Shown: positions 1-7,750, counted from the first letter of the stretch. The stretch is DNA of 10,830 nucleotides from Alphaproteobacteria bacterium (GCA_002401545.1 NVTJ01000049.1:9037-19866), one strand, 5' to 3'. The notes: generated from the letters alone by a model not told the origin. Program-made: numbers and translations.

Positions 1-1226
1 ATTTTATTTTCCGGGATCGGCAGCACGCCCATCTCAGACGCCAGCACCACCATGTCATCATCGGTCACGAGGTACCGCGCCGGGCGCAGGCCGTTGCGGT
101 CAAGGGTCGCGCCGATCAGGGTGCCATCGGTAAAGGCCATGGCCGCCGGGCCGTCCCACGGTTCCATCAGGGCGGCATGATATTCATAAAAAGCCCGGCG
201 TTTTTCGTCCATCAACGGATTGCCGGCCCAGGCTTCGGGGATCAGCATCATCATGGCGTGGGTGATGCTATAGCCTCCGGCCACCAGAAGTTCGAGCGCA
301 TTGTCAAAGCAGGCGGTATCCGAGATGCCTTCGGGGATCAGCGGCCAGAGTTTTTCAAGGTCTTTGCCAAGCAGGGTGGATTCCATGCTGAAACGGCGCG
401 ATGCCATCCAGTTGACATTGCCGCGCACCGTATTGATTTCGCCGTTGTGGCATACCATACGGAATGGCTGCGCCAAGCCCCATGTGGGGAAGGTGTTGGT
501 GGAAAACCGCTGATGGACAAGGGCCAGCGCAGATTTCATACGCTCATCGGTAAGGTCTTTATAATAGACTCCGACCTGAGTGGCCAATAACATGCCTTTA
601 TAGAGCAGGGTACGGCTTGAGCAGCAGCAGGCGTAATAATGGCTGGTATCCTCAGTCATATCAAAGACGATGTTGGACAGTTGTTTGCGGATCAGATAAA
701 GCTTCAGTTCAAACCGGGCATTGGTCCGGCAGTCGTTGCCCATGGTGACAAACCCCTGCACAATGGCGGGTTCGGAGGCCTTGACACCATCGCTGAAGCC
801 GCTGTTGTCCGTGGGTACATTGCGCCAGCCGAGGAATTTCTGGCCTTCCTGATCCACCAGATCCTCAAAGATTTTTTTAATCTTGTCGGCGGTGTGTTTT
901 TCGTGGGGAAGAAACACCATCAAAACGCCGTAATCCCCAAGACGCGGCAGGGTGATATTTTCCTGTTTGGCGGCGGCTCTCATAAAATCATCGGGCATTT
1001 GTATCAGGATACCGGCCCCGTCCCCGGACAGGGGGTCGGCACCCACAGCGCCCCGGTGGGTCAGGTTTTTCAGGATTTCCAATCCGTTGACGATGATGTC
1101 ATGACTTTTAACGCCCTTGATATTGGCCACCAGACCAATACCGCAGTTATCATGTTCGTTGACGGGGTTATATAGGCCCTGAGGGGACGGCAAACCTTGG
1201 TTGGTTAAGGGCTCCTTATGGGTCAT
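1..1226 (-). CDS. gltB: Glutamate synthase large subunit, N-terminal part (cut by window edge)
   Basis: This is the glutaminase domain of NADPH-dependent glutamate synthase (GOGAT), which takes ammonia from glutamine for addition to 2-oxoglutarate. Reading from ATG at 1226 gives 408 codons without a stop to the window edge. After a 27-residue propeptide comes NCGIG, with Cys28 as the expected N-terminal nucleophile of class II amidotransferases once the propeptide is removed. Further family signatures are THRGA, the substrate-loop-like HQRFSTNTFPTW, NGEINTVRGN (from residue 261), EPWDGPAA (355-362) and DRNGLRPARY (376-385). The frame is constant between these motifs, so there is no frameshift. 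An AAGGAG lies about 11 bases before the chosen ATG; an ATG closer to it reaches a stop after six codons. The family is usually about 1500 residues, so roughly a quarter is visible; the synthase and Fe-S regions lie outside. It diverges from nrdA. Confidence 0.96.
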   Translation of the reverse strand, partial: MTHKEPLTNQGLPSPQGLYNPVNEHDNCGIGLVANIKGVKSHDIIVNGLEILKNLTHRGAVGADPLSGDGAGILIQMPDDFMRAAAKQENITLPRLGDYGVLMVFLPHEKHTADKIKKIFEDLVDQEGQKFLGWRNVPTDNSGFSDGVKASEPAIVQGFVTMGNDCRTNARFELKLYLIRKQLSNIVFDMTEDTSHYYACCCSSRTLLYKGMLLATQVGVYYKDLTDERMKSALALVHQRFSTNTFPTWGLAQPFRMVCHNGEINTVRGNVNWMASRRFSMESTLLGKDLEKLWPLIPEGISDTACFDNALELLVAGGYSITHAMMMLIPEAWAGNPLMDEKRRAFYEYHAALMEPWDGPAAMAFTDGTLIGATLDRNGLRPARYLVTDDDMVVLASEMGVLPIPENK

Positions 1227-1379
1227 TCCTGAACATACTCCTTGAGGTAAATTTTTCTGCCGTTTTTCGCGCAAAAAACCCAATCCGTCTTATATATAAA
1301 GACAGACCGGTGGGGTAACATTTTGTTTTAAAGCCAGTATTTTATGCACTTGTTCTTGTGGTCAAGGCAAAGAACCTTG

Positions 1380-1400
1380 CCTCACTTAAAATAAGTGAGG
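1380..1400. repeat. 9-bp perfect inverted repeat, 3-base loop
   Basis: CCTCACTTA (1380-1388) pairs perfectly with TAAGTGAGG (1392-1400) around AAA. A run of nine A residues follows at 1403-1411. Neither strand has a T-run on the correct side, so this does not read as an intrinsic terminator. It could be an operator or a structure in a gltB leader; its role is unknown. Confidence 0.6.
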
Positions 1401-1639
1401 GCAAAAAAAAATCTGACGAAAATTTTCTGCAGTCTGTGCTGTGGATTACAAAATTAACTGCAGGGTTGCTCCGTACTTATGTATTTTCTACTAATTTTCA
1501 GGGCTAAAATCAAGCAGGTCGTGAGAAAAAATATTGTGCTATAACAAGTAAAAGTCAGATAAAGTCTTTTATCTCAAAGTATTAGTGAAAAATAAAAAAA
1601 TGATAATAATGGTGAAACCGGTCAAAAACCCGTCAGAAC

Positions 1640-1652
1640 CCTGAATTTCAGG
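1640..1652. repeat. 13-bp palindrome CCTGAATTTCAGG
   Basis: Six-base arms CCTGAA and TTCAGG sit around a single T. The size and symmetry suit a small dimeric repressor operator, but no regulator can be assigned and the site lies about 130 bases upstream of the nrdA promoter. It may be chance in AT-rich DNA. Confidence 0.4.
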
Positions 1653-1692
1653 ATATATTTCCCCCTGTGAGGGCCAGTATAAGGACCGGCGG

Positions 1693-1723
1693 CCGTTAAA
1701 TTTTTTAGCTTAAAATTTAACGG
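1693..1723. repeat. 12-bp perfect inverted repeat, 7-base loop
   Basis: CCGTTAAATTTT (1693-1704) pairs perfectly with AAAATTTAACGG (1712-1723) around TTAGCTT. It lies 50-90 bases upstream of the NrdR boxes and nrdA promoter. No T-run follows on either strand, so it is a poor terminator. It could be a regulator site or a cruciform-forming element. It is the strongest inverted repeat in the gap. Confidence 0.65.
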
Positions 1724-1772
1724 TAACTGATGATTTTCCTTGGGTTTCTCAAAGTCAAGGCGAAAAGGGAAA

Positions 1773-1788
1773 ATACTATCTGTTGACA
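1773..1788 (+). promoter_or_regulatory. Candidate NrdR box 1 (distal, overlaps -35)
   Basis: ATACTATCTGTTGACA agrees with about 10 of 16 positions of the NrdR consensus as I know it (acaCwAtATaTwGtgt), including the CwAt core and the later T-w-G. Alone it is weak. It is supported by lying exactly 32 bases from the better box 2, three helical turns, as expected for tandem NrdR boxes, and by covering the -35 hexamer of the nrdA promoter. NrdR represses RNR genes when ATP/dATP bind its own ATP cone. Confidence 0.55.
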
Positions 1789-1811
1789 TTATATCAGGGT
1801 CAAAATACCAT
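1783..1811 (+). promoter_or_regulatory. nrdAB promoter (sigma70-like)
   Basis: TTGACA at 1783-1788 is a perfect -35. It is followed by a 17-base spacer and TACCAT at 1806-1811 as a 4/6 -10. Transcription should start near 1818, leaving a leader of about 259 nt before the nrdA GTG. Both NrdR-like boxes overlap this promoter, so bound NrdR would exclude RNA polymerase. Confidence 0.65.
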
Positions 1812-1820
1812 ATCTTGTGT
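1805..1820 (+). promoter_or_regulatory. Candidate NrdR box 2 (proximal, overlaps -10)
   Basis: ATACCATATCTTGTGT matches about 13 of 16 positions of the NrdR consensus, including C at position 4, the AtAT centre and the closing GTGT. It covers the -10 hexamer and predicted start of nrdAB transcription, where a repressor is effective. It shares the first four bases and the core with box 1, 32 bases upstream. Regulation by NrdR is inferred from known regulons; nrdR itself is not in the window. Confidence 0.7.
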
Positions 1821-2076
1821 CGAGGATGATTTTGAGGGACTCGGAATCGGTATTGTTGTTATTCTATAAGGCTCTAGGCCGGTTTTGGTTAACCTTCCCG
1901 GGGAGATGGGCAATGCCGCTTCGGAATTTCGGGAAAATTTCATCTTTGTCATCGGGCAGAATTATAATTTTACGTTATACTGATATAGTCATTAGACAAG
2001 AGGATTATATGGTATAGGGGTGGGTTGAGTCATTCAATTCTTTAATTGGCGGGTTTGATCATAGAGAGGTGTTGAC
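1818..2076 (+). other. Long 5' leader of nrdAB, no protein gene recognised
   Basis: From the predicted start near 1818 to the nrdA GTG the transcript would carry about 259 untranslated bases. I see no adenosylcobalamin riboswitch motif, and none would be expected for a class I enzyme. The segment holds GGTTAACC (1887-1894), short GC-rich complementary stretches around 1900-1935, and a Shine-Dalgarno-like AGGA (2001-2004) before the mini-frame ATG-GTA-TAG at 2009-2017. A TATAAT at 1963-1968 has no usable -35, so a closer second promoter is possible but unsupported. Confidence 0.45.
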
Positions 2077-3909
2077 GTGGCGGGTATGTTATTTAAAGAA
2101 GCGGTACAGGTAAAGGATCATTCGCGGGTTGAAACAGTTCCGACGAGGGATAGTTTACTGACGGATTTTGGCAAGGCGACCCTGACTGACCGCTATTTGA
2201 TGCCCGACGAGAATTTTCAGGATCTTTTTGCCCGCGTGGCCAGCTATTTCAGTGATGATCAGGCCCATGCCCAGCGGCTGTATGATTATATGAGCCAGCT
2301 TTGGTTCATGCCGGCCACGCCCATTTTGAGCAATGGCGGCACCAAGCGTGGTCTGCCTATATCGTGCTTTCTCAATGAAGCCAGTGATAGTCTTCAGGGT
2401 ATTGTTAATCTGTGGAATGAAAATGTCTGGCTGGCCTCCAAGGGCGGCGGTATAGGCAGTTACTGGGGTAACCTGCGCTCTATTGGTGAAACGGTTTCCA
2501 CCAATGGGAAGACGTCCGGGATCATTCCTTTCATCCGGGTGATGGACAGTCAGACTCTGGCCATTTCTCAAGGGTCGCTCCGGCGGGGCAGTGCGGCGGT
2601 ATATCTGCCGGTAAGCCATCCGGAGATAGAGGAATTTATCGAAATTCGCCGTCCCACCGGCGGTGACCCCAACCGCAAGGCGCTCAATCTTCATCACGGT
2701 ATCGCCATTTCCAATGCCTTCATGCGGGCGGTGGAAAATGATGAGGAATGGGCGTTGCTCAGCCCCCATGATAATTCTGTCCAGAAAACCCTGTCGGCGC
2801 GCGGCCTGTGGGTACGGATGCTCACTGCGCGTATTGAAACCGGCGAGCCTTATATGCTGTTCAGCGACCATGTGAATGATGCCATACCCGAGCATCACAA
2901 GCTGGCGGGGCTGAATGTAAAAACCTCCAATCTCTGTTGCGAGATCACATTGCCGACGGGTCAGGATCATCTGGGTAATGAGCGCACTGCCGTTTGCTGC
3001 CTGTCGTCGATCAATCTGGAAAAATATAATGACTGGAAAGACAATGAGCTGTTCATCACCGATCTGATGCGGTTTCTGGATAATGTGCTGGATGATTTTA
3101 TTGAGCGCGCGCCGGACAGCATGGTTCGGGCCACCTATGCCGCCATGCGTGAACGCAGCGTCGGGCTTGGTGCCATGGGCTTCCACAGCTTTTTGCAGGA
3201 CCGGATGATCCCTTTCGAATCCGTCATGGCTCAGGTCTGGAACAAGCGAATATTCAAACATATTCAGGACGGAGTAAATGCCGCGTCCAAATTACTGGCA
3301 GCAGAAAAAGGGGCCTGTCCCGATGCGGCTGATTACGGCATAAATGAGCGATTTTCCAACAAAACCGCCATTGCGCCCACGGCGTCCATTTCCATAATCT
3401 GTGGTGGCACCAGCCCCGGCATTGAACCTATTCCCGCCAACAGCTTTACCCAGAAAACCCTGTCCGGGTCTTTCAATGTGCGTAGTCAGGCCCTGACCCG
3501 TCTGCTGATAAAAAAAGGCCGCAATAAGGACGAAATCTGGTCATCCATCGCCATTAACGGTGGCTCGATACAGCATTTTGATTTTCTGGACAGCCATGAA
3601 AAGGATGTGTTCAAGACGGCTTTTGAGCTGGATCAGCGCTGGGTGATTGAACATGCGGCGGATCGGGCGCCCATGGTGGATCAGGCCCAGTCCATCAATC
3701 TGTTCCTGGCCGCAGACATCCATAAGCGCGACTTGCACCAAATTCATTTTCAGGCCTGGAAAAAAGGCGTTAAAAGCCTTTATTATTGTCGTTCCCTGTC
3801 CATACAGAGGGCGGAAAGTTCCGAAAGCCACGTCCCGATGGCCAAATCGAAACCGCTGGTCCGGCGACAGGAAGCCATGGATTATGAAGAATGTCTGTCC
3901 TGTCAATGA
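2077..3909 (+). CDS. nrdA: Class I ribonucleotide reductase alpha subunit, short form without ATP cone
   Basis: NrdA is the catalytic subunit that reduces ribonucleoside diphosphates to deoxyribonucleotides with NrdB. At 610 residues it is far shorter than E. coli NrdA (about 760) because the N-terminal ATP cone is missing; the chain goes almost directly into the reductase barrel. The catalytic set is complete by alignment: PISC (Cys97) and Cys307 as the redox pair, N285-L-C287-C-E289 as the Asn/Cys/Glu active-site triad with the thiyl-radical cysteine, Tyr569-Tyr570 for radical transfer, and a C-terminal ECLSCQ with a CxxC (606/609) that re-reduces the active site. PTASISIICGGTSPGIEP (434-451) is a further family motif. 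I chose GTG at 2077 because GAGG at 2066-2069 is 7 bases upstream; the next ATG (2086) would be 16 away. nrdB follows after 32 bases. Confidence 0.96.
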   Translation: MAGMLFKEAVQVKDHSRVETVPTRDSLLTDFGKATLTDRYLMPDENFQDLFARVASYFSDDQAHAQRLYDYMSQLWFMPATPILSNGGTKRGLPISCFLNEASDSLQGIVNLWNENVWLASKGGGIGSYWGNLRSIGETVSTNGKTSGIIPFIRVMDSQTLAISQGSLRRGSAAVYLPVSHPEIEEFIEIRRPTGGDPNRKALNLHHGIAISNAFMRAVENDEEWALLSPHDNSVQKTLSARGLWVRMLTARIETGEPYMLFSDHVNDAIPEHHKLAGLNVKTSNLCCEITLPTGQDHLGNERTAVCCLSSINLEKYNDWKDNELFITDLMRFLDNVLDDFIERAPDSMVRATYAAMRERSVGLGAMGFHSFLQDRMIPFESVMAQVWNKRIFKHIQDGVNAASKLLAAEKGACPDAADYGINERFSNKTAIAPTASISIICGGTSPGIEPIPANSFTQKTLSGSFNVRSQALTRLLIKKGRNKDEIWSSIAINGGSIQHFDFLDSHEKDVFKTAFELDQRWVIEHAADRAPMVDQAQSINLFLAADIHKRDLHQIHFQAWKKGVKSLYYCRSLSIQRAESSESHVPMAKSKPLVRRQEAMDYEECLSCQ

Positions 3910-3941
3910 TAATCCATTTTTAGATTAAGGTAACATCACCC

Positions 3942-4901
3942 ATGTCCCTGCTTGAGGAACGCATTGTTTATAAACCTTTCCAGTATCCCTGGGCCTATGA
4001 TGCCTGGCTGACCCAGCAACGTATACACTGGCTGCCGGAAGAAGTGCCCATGGCCGATGATATCAAAGACTGGAATATGAAAATTTCCGAAGGGGAAAAG
4101 CATCTTCTGATGCAGATTTTCCGCTTTTTTACCCAGGCGGATGTGGAAGTGAACAACTGTTATATGCGCCATTATAGCCAGGTCTTTAAACCGACCGAGG
4201 TTCAGATGATGCTGGCGGCATTCTCCAATATGGAAACTATTCATGTGGCGGCCTATAGCCACCTTCTGGATACGCTTGGTATCCCTGAGTCGGAATATGA
4301 AGCCTTTCTGCAATATCAGGCAATGAAGGATAAATATGACTATATGCAGATCTGGGGCGTGGAAACCAAGCAGGATATTGCCAGGACACTGGCGGTATTC
4401 GGCGCCTTTACCGAGGGCCTGCAACTGTTTGCTTCCTTTGCCATATTGATGAATTTCCCCCGCTTTAACAAGATGAAAGGCATGGGACAGATTATCACAT
4501 GGTCGGTGCGGGACGAGAGCCTTCATACCAACAGCATCATCCGGCTGTTTCATACCTTTGTGCAGGAAAACCCGGAGATATGGACCGATGAGCTTCAGGC
4601 GGAATTAACCGTTGCCTGCCAAACCATTGTTGGCCATGAGGATGCCTTTATTGATCTTGCCTTTGAAATGGGTGATATTGAAGGGCTGACTGCACAGGAA
4701 GTGAAGGAATATATCCGTTATATCGCCGACCGCCGACTGACACAGCTCAATCTGTCACCGGTTTATTTTGTTGGTACGAACCCCTTGCCGTGGATGGATG
4801 AAATTCTCAACGGGATTGAACATGCCAATTTCTTTGAAAACCGGTCAACGGAATATTCCAAAGCCTCAACCCAAGGGTCGTGGGAAGAAGCTTTCGATTA
4901 A
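3942..4901 (+). CDS. nrdB: Class I ribonucleotide reductase beta subunit (tyrosyl-radical, diiron)
   Basis: NrdB makes and stores the radical that drives NrdA. The 319-residue chain has all the expected diiron ligands: Asp67 (in FTQAD), Glu98 and His101 (in METIH), Glu158 (in FTEGL), and Glu192 and His195 (in RDESLH). Tyr105, four residues after His101, occupies the radical tyrosine position of E. coli NrdB (Tyr122), so this is a tyrosyl-radical enzyme and not a tyrosine-less variant. There is no N-terminal ATP cone, unlike the NrdB proteins that carry it when NrdA does not. The acidic C-terminal tail (GSWEEAFD) is the likely NrdA-docking peptide. The start has AAGG about 10 bases upstream. 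The gene is co-oriented with nrdA and presumably co-transcribed. Its TAA overlaps the stop of the opposing gene by four bases. Confidence 0.96.
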   Translation: MSLLEERIVYKPFQYPWAYDAWLTQQRIHWLPEEVPMADDIKDWNMKISEGEKHLLMQIFRFFTQADVEVNNCYMRHYSQVFKPTEVQMMLAAFSNMETIHVAAYSHLLDTLGIPESEYEAFLQYQAMKDKYDYMQIWGVETKQDIARTLAVFGAFTEGLQLFASFAILMNFPRFNKMKGMGQIITWSVRDESLHTNSIIRLFHTFVQENPEIWTDELQAELTVACQTIVGHEDAFIDLAFEMGDIEGLTAQEVKEYIRYIADRRLTQLNLSPVYFVGTNPLPWMDEILNGIEHANFFENRSTEYSKASTQGSWEEAFD

Positions 4902-7750
4902 TTTTCCTGCCATTGCCTGAGGGTTTCTCTGGCGGCATCCTTTTCCGGGAAGGTGGCCTTGGAGCGCGTGCTTTCGGCCAGCATCCTGCGGGCCTCACCG
5001 CGTCGGCCCAGCTTATCAAGGGTCATGGCCAGATGGTATTTTATTTCAGGATCACTATAACGCAGGATCAGAGCTTTTCTGAGCAGGGGCAGGGCGTCTT
5101 CCGGGTTGCCGCGCCGGCTTTTAATCCAGGCCAATGTATCAAGGATATTGGCATTGTCGGGCATAATCTCGTTTGCCAGCCGGGCATATTTCAAAGCCTT
5201 GTCCTTATTACCGGCAGTAAAATTTACCGAGGCGGCATTATTGAGGATAATGGGCATACGGGGGTTATCCGCCAGCAGCTTTTCGTGGAATGCCACCGAT
5301 CTCTCAATCTGGCCGTCTTTTTTATAGGCATTGCCCAGGGACATGGCAAACATGATATTGTTCGGGTATTTGCCATGCCAGTTTTCCAACATGGCGATGG
5401 CTTTTTTTATGTGGCCGGATTTTTGATATACCTGATGCAGCCCCATGACGGCCAGGGGGTTGTCCCCGTTCCCGAGGGCGGCAAGATAGGCCTTTTCAGC
5501 CTGACCGTAGTCTTTCAGCGCCATATTCAGATCCCCGGTTAATATGTCCGGGAAAGAATTGTCCTGTTCGGAAATGCTGCGCAGGTGGCGGATCAGGTCA
5601 AAACCATTTCGTCTGTCGGCGTCCTTGATGGTCATTCTAATGAGGGCAATATAGGCACCGGCCAGATTCGGGTCCCAGGCCACCGCTTTCCACAGTGTTT
5701 TTCTGGCGGCTTTGTGGTCATTGGCCTTCATTTGCGCATTGGCGAGGGCAAGCAGGGCGTCGCCTCTTTTTATGGCATATTCCACGGCCAGTTCATAGTT
5801 CCTGATGGCCTCACCGGGCTTAGCGGCTTTTTGAAATAATTGCCCCCGCAGGCTGTAGGCTCTGGTATGTTTTGGAAAATGATCGATAAACTCAGTTGTG
5901 ATTTTAAGGGCTGATGCGATGTCGGCATTTAACAAATAGCCATCAACCAGATGCTGCAGGATCGCAAAGTCCTTGCTGTTGATTGAATGGGCTTTTTTAT
6001 ACCAGAACAAAGCATTCCTGCTGTCCTTAAGCAGCTTGTAAATATTACCCAGTTCTATCATCAGGCCATAATCATCCGGCATTTTTTCCAACTGACGGCG
6101 CAGGACTTTAATAGCGTTCTGCGGTTTGCCTTCAATCACATCCATGCGGGACAGATGAATGAGGCTGGTAATATTATCTTTGTCAAGCTTCAGGGCTTTT
6201 TCATAATTTTTGCGGGCGCCGGCCAGATCACCGGCCAGCCCGACAGCCGTGCCGTAAAGATTTAGCAGATAGACATTCTCCGGCTGTTTTTCTTTCAGTT
6301 TATGAAGGATTGCGATCGCCTTGTCATATTGTCCGGATTTCTGATATGCTTTTGCCAGCAGGAGCTTTATATCCACATCATCAAGATTATGCTGTTCTGC
6401 TTTCAACAGATTACCAATGGCGGCACCAAAAGACCCGGCAGCTATTTTACCCCGGGCAAGATTGGTCAGCCCCCTGGAGGATTCCGGCAGTAATCTGGTG
6501 ACAGCTTCCAGATAACGATTGGCCTTATCCACATTGCCCAGTTCCAGAGAAACCAGACCCAGCATGGTCAGGATTGTCGGGTTATCGGGCTGGTTACGGT
6601 CGGCTTTCGACAGGATAACATTCGCGGCCAGAGGGTCGCCTGCCTGTAGCTCCAGCGCCCCGAGAAGGCGCATGGCGCTGATATCATTCTTCTCATATTT
6701 CAGATATTTTTGCAGGTTTTCCCTGGCTTCATCCAGATTTCCAAACTGGAAATTAGTCAGACCGGCCAGATAATGATAGGTCGGATTTGCGTTCATCATT
6801 GCCGGCGGCAGGGAGCGCAGAATATTGATAATTTCCGTCATGCTGGATTTTGAAAGGGCAATATCTCCCCGGGTTGCGATGATAATCGCTTTCAGGTATT
6901 TGGCCCGGGGTTCACGGGGATATTTATCAAGGATAAAATCCACGTCTTTTTCCGCATCGTCAAATTTCCGCCGGTCAATATACAGCGTCGCCCGGGTCAG
7001 GCGGGAAAGAATATTGTCACCGTCAATGGCCAGGGCTTCATTGATGGCATCTATCGCTTTCTGGTTGAATTCAAGCTGTTTATAAATTTTTGCTTTCAGA
7101 ACCCACGCGGCCGGTTCGGGATCAGCGACGTCGAGAGCATGGTCAATATATTCCATGGCCAGATCATATCTCTTGTGAACGGCCGCCACCTGTGCCAGCC
7201 CAATCCGGGCTTTCTGAAAAAACGGATTGAGGTCCAGCGCCTGCTGGTAACTGCGGCGGGCATTGGCTAATTTTTTGTAGCCAAAATACGCCCGGCCCCG
7301 AAGATAAGAAATTTCAGCTTCAATATTACTGTCGCGATTGCCATCCCGGATGACCTCCAGAAGGTATTTATTTTTATTCTGTAATATATAGGAATAGCCG
7401 AACAGGACAATAAGGCTGTTATAATCCGCACCCCGTTCCCGGACATAGTTAAGCTCAATTTCAGCCCCCGCACCATCGCCCTCCCTGATTAGAATTTCCG
7501 CCAGAAGGATGCGGCAGGGCAAATGACCGGGGTTGGCTTTCAGGGCATTTTTCAGATGAATTTTGGCGGTTTTTATTTTACCATCATGAAAGCTGATCAG
7601 GGCTTTTTCATAGGCCTCTTCTGCTTGCCTGGATTGAACATTGGTGATGGCATGGGCCTGCGGGCTGGATAATGGTGCGGTGAATATCAGGCAGGCGCAC
7701 AGGATGATCAGTCCGATGGATCTGAGACTTTTTTCTTCATTCCAGTGCAT
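4898..7750 (-). CDS. Exported TPR-repeat protein resembling PrsT of PEP-CTERM/exosortase systems
   Basis: The 950-residue protein has a Sec signal peptide (basic K7/R10, hydrophobic residues 12-25, likely cleavage after AHA at 34) followed almost to the end by tandem tetratricopeptide repeats, perhaps twenty or more. The N-terminal unit (AKIHLKNALKANP within about 42-75) and the C-terminal block from residue 835 (ILNNAASVNF, ILDTLAWIKSRRG, PEIKYHLAMTL, EARRML) match the layout I know for PrsT, a large TPR protein of exopolysaccharide-linked PEP-CTERM loci. TPRs bind proteins, so a periplasmic scaffold is likely. There is no lipobox, so it should be soluble and not a lipoprotein. AAAGG is 9 bases upstream of the ATG. 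It lies 87 bases behind fadH with no terminator or persuasive promoter between them. No exosortase, sugar-polymer or PEP-CTERM gene is in view, so the family call stays tentative; a generic periplasmic TPR protein is the alternative. Confidence 0.8.
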   Translation of the reverse strand: MHWNEEKSLRSIGLIILCACLIFTAPLSSPQAHAITNVQSRQAEEAYEKALISFHDGKIKTAKIHLKNALKANPGHLPCRILLAEILIREGDGAGAEIELNYVRERGADYNSLIVLFGYSYILQNKNKYLLEVIRDGNRDSNIEAEISYLRGRAYFGYKKLANARRSYQQALDLNPFFQKARIGLAQVAAVHKRYDLAMEYIDHALDVADPEPAAWVLKAKIYKQLEFNQKAIDAINEALAIDGDNILSRLTRATLYIDRRKFDDAEKDVDFILDKYPREPRAKYLKAIIIATRGDIALSKSSMTEIINILRSLPPAMMNANPTYHYLAGLTNFQFGNLDEARENLQKYLKYEKNDISAMRLLGALELQAGDPLAANVILSKADRNQPDNPTILTMLGLVSLELGNVDKANRYLEAVTRLLPESSRGLTNLARGKIAAGSFGAAIGNLLKAEQHNLDDVDIKLLLAKAYQKSGQYDKAIAILHKLKEKQPENVYLLNLYGTAVGLAGDLAGARKNYEKALKLDKDNITSLIHLSRMDVIEGKPQNAIKVLRRQLEKMPDDYGLMIELGNIYKLLKDSRNALFWYKKAHSINSKDFAILQHLVDGYLLNADIASALKITTEFIDHFPKHTRAYSLRGQLFQKAAKPGEAIRNYELAVEYAIKRGDALLALANAQMKANDHKAARKTLWKAVAWDPNLAGAYIALIRMTIKDADRRNGFDLIRHLRSISEQDNSFPDILTGDLNMALKDYGQAEKAYLAALGNGDNPLAVMGLHQVYQKSGHIKKAIAMLENWHGKYPNNIMFAMSLGNAYKKDGQIERSVAFHEKLLADNPRMPIILNNAASVNFTAGNKDKALKYARLANEIMPDNANILDTLAWIKSRRGNPEDALPLLRKALILRYSDPEIKYHLAMTLDKLGRRGEARRMLAESTRSKATFPEKDAARETLRQWQEN

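Larger units (their letters stand above)
1227..1772. other. AT-rich gene-free gap upstream of gltB and nrdA
   Basis: This gap of about 545 bases is clearly more AT-rich than the flanking genes and carries no reading frame that I believe in. It contains three dyad symmetries, listed separately, and a weaker one (GTCTT at 1287-1291 against AAGAC at 1299-1303, around a TATATA core). A gltB promoter should read leftwards here. The TATATA around 1292-1297, or TTGACC (complement of 1360-1365) with TAAAAT (complement of 1339-1344, spacer only 15), are possible, but neither is convincing. I recognise no RNA gene or insertion-sequence end. Confidence 0.5.

Noticed and set aside
639..1175. Plus-strand open frame of 178 codons
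   Set aside because: It is antisense to the verified gltB frame, whose motifs run on the minus strand.
1380..1411. Hairpin followed by a run of A as an intrinsic terminator
   Set aside because: A terminator needs T residues after the stem on the transcribed strand. Here the A-run follows on plus, so on minus the T-run comes before the stem; neither direction works.
1817..2017. Open frame of 66 codons starting with GTG between the NrdR boxes and nrdA
   Set aside because: Its GTG lies inside NrdR box 2 at the predicted transcription start, it has no ribosome site, and its composition does not look like protein coding; it is most likely chance in the leader.
1818..2076. Adenosylcobalamin riboswitch upstream of ribonucleotide reductase
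   Set aside because: No B12-box-like motif is present, and the downstream enzyme is class I with its own NrdB, not the B12-dependent class II.
2155..3261. Long open frame (368 codons) on the minus strand
   Set aside because: It lies entirely inside nrdA, whose catalytic motifs are intact; it is the antisense shadow of that gene and shows no recognisable family.
7648..7750. Lipoprotein signal on the TPR protein, as suggested by Cys18 and Cys20
   Set aside because: The residues before both cysteines (IIL-C and LCA-C) are a poor lipobox, and a clean AHA signal-peptidase I site follows at 32-34.
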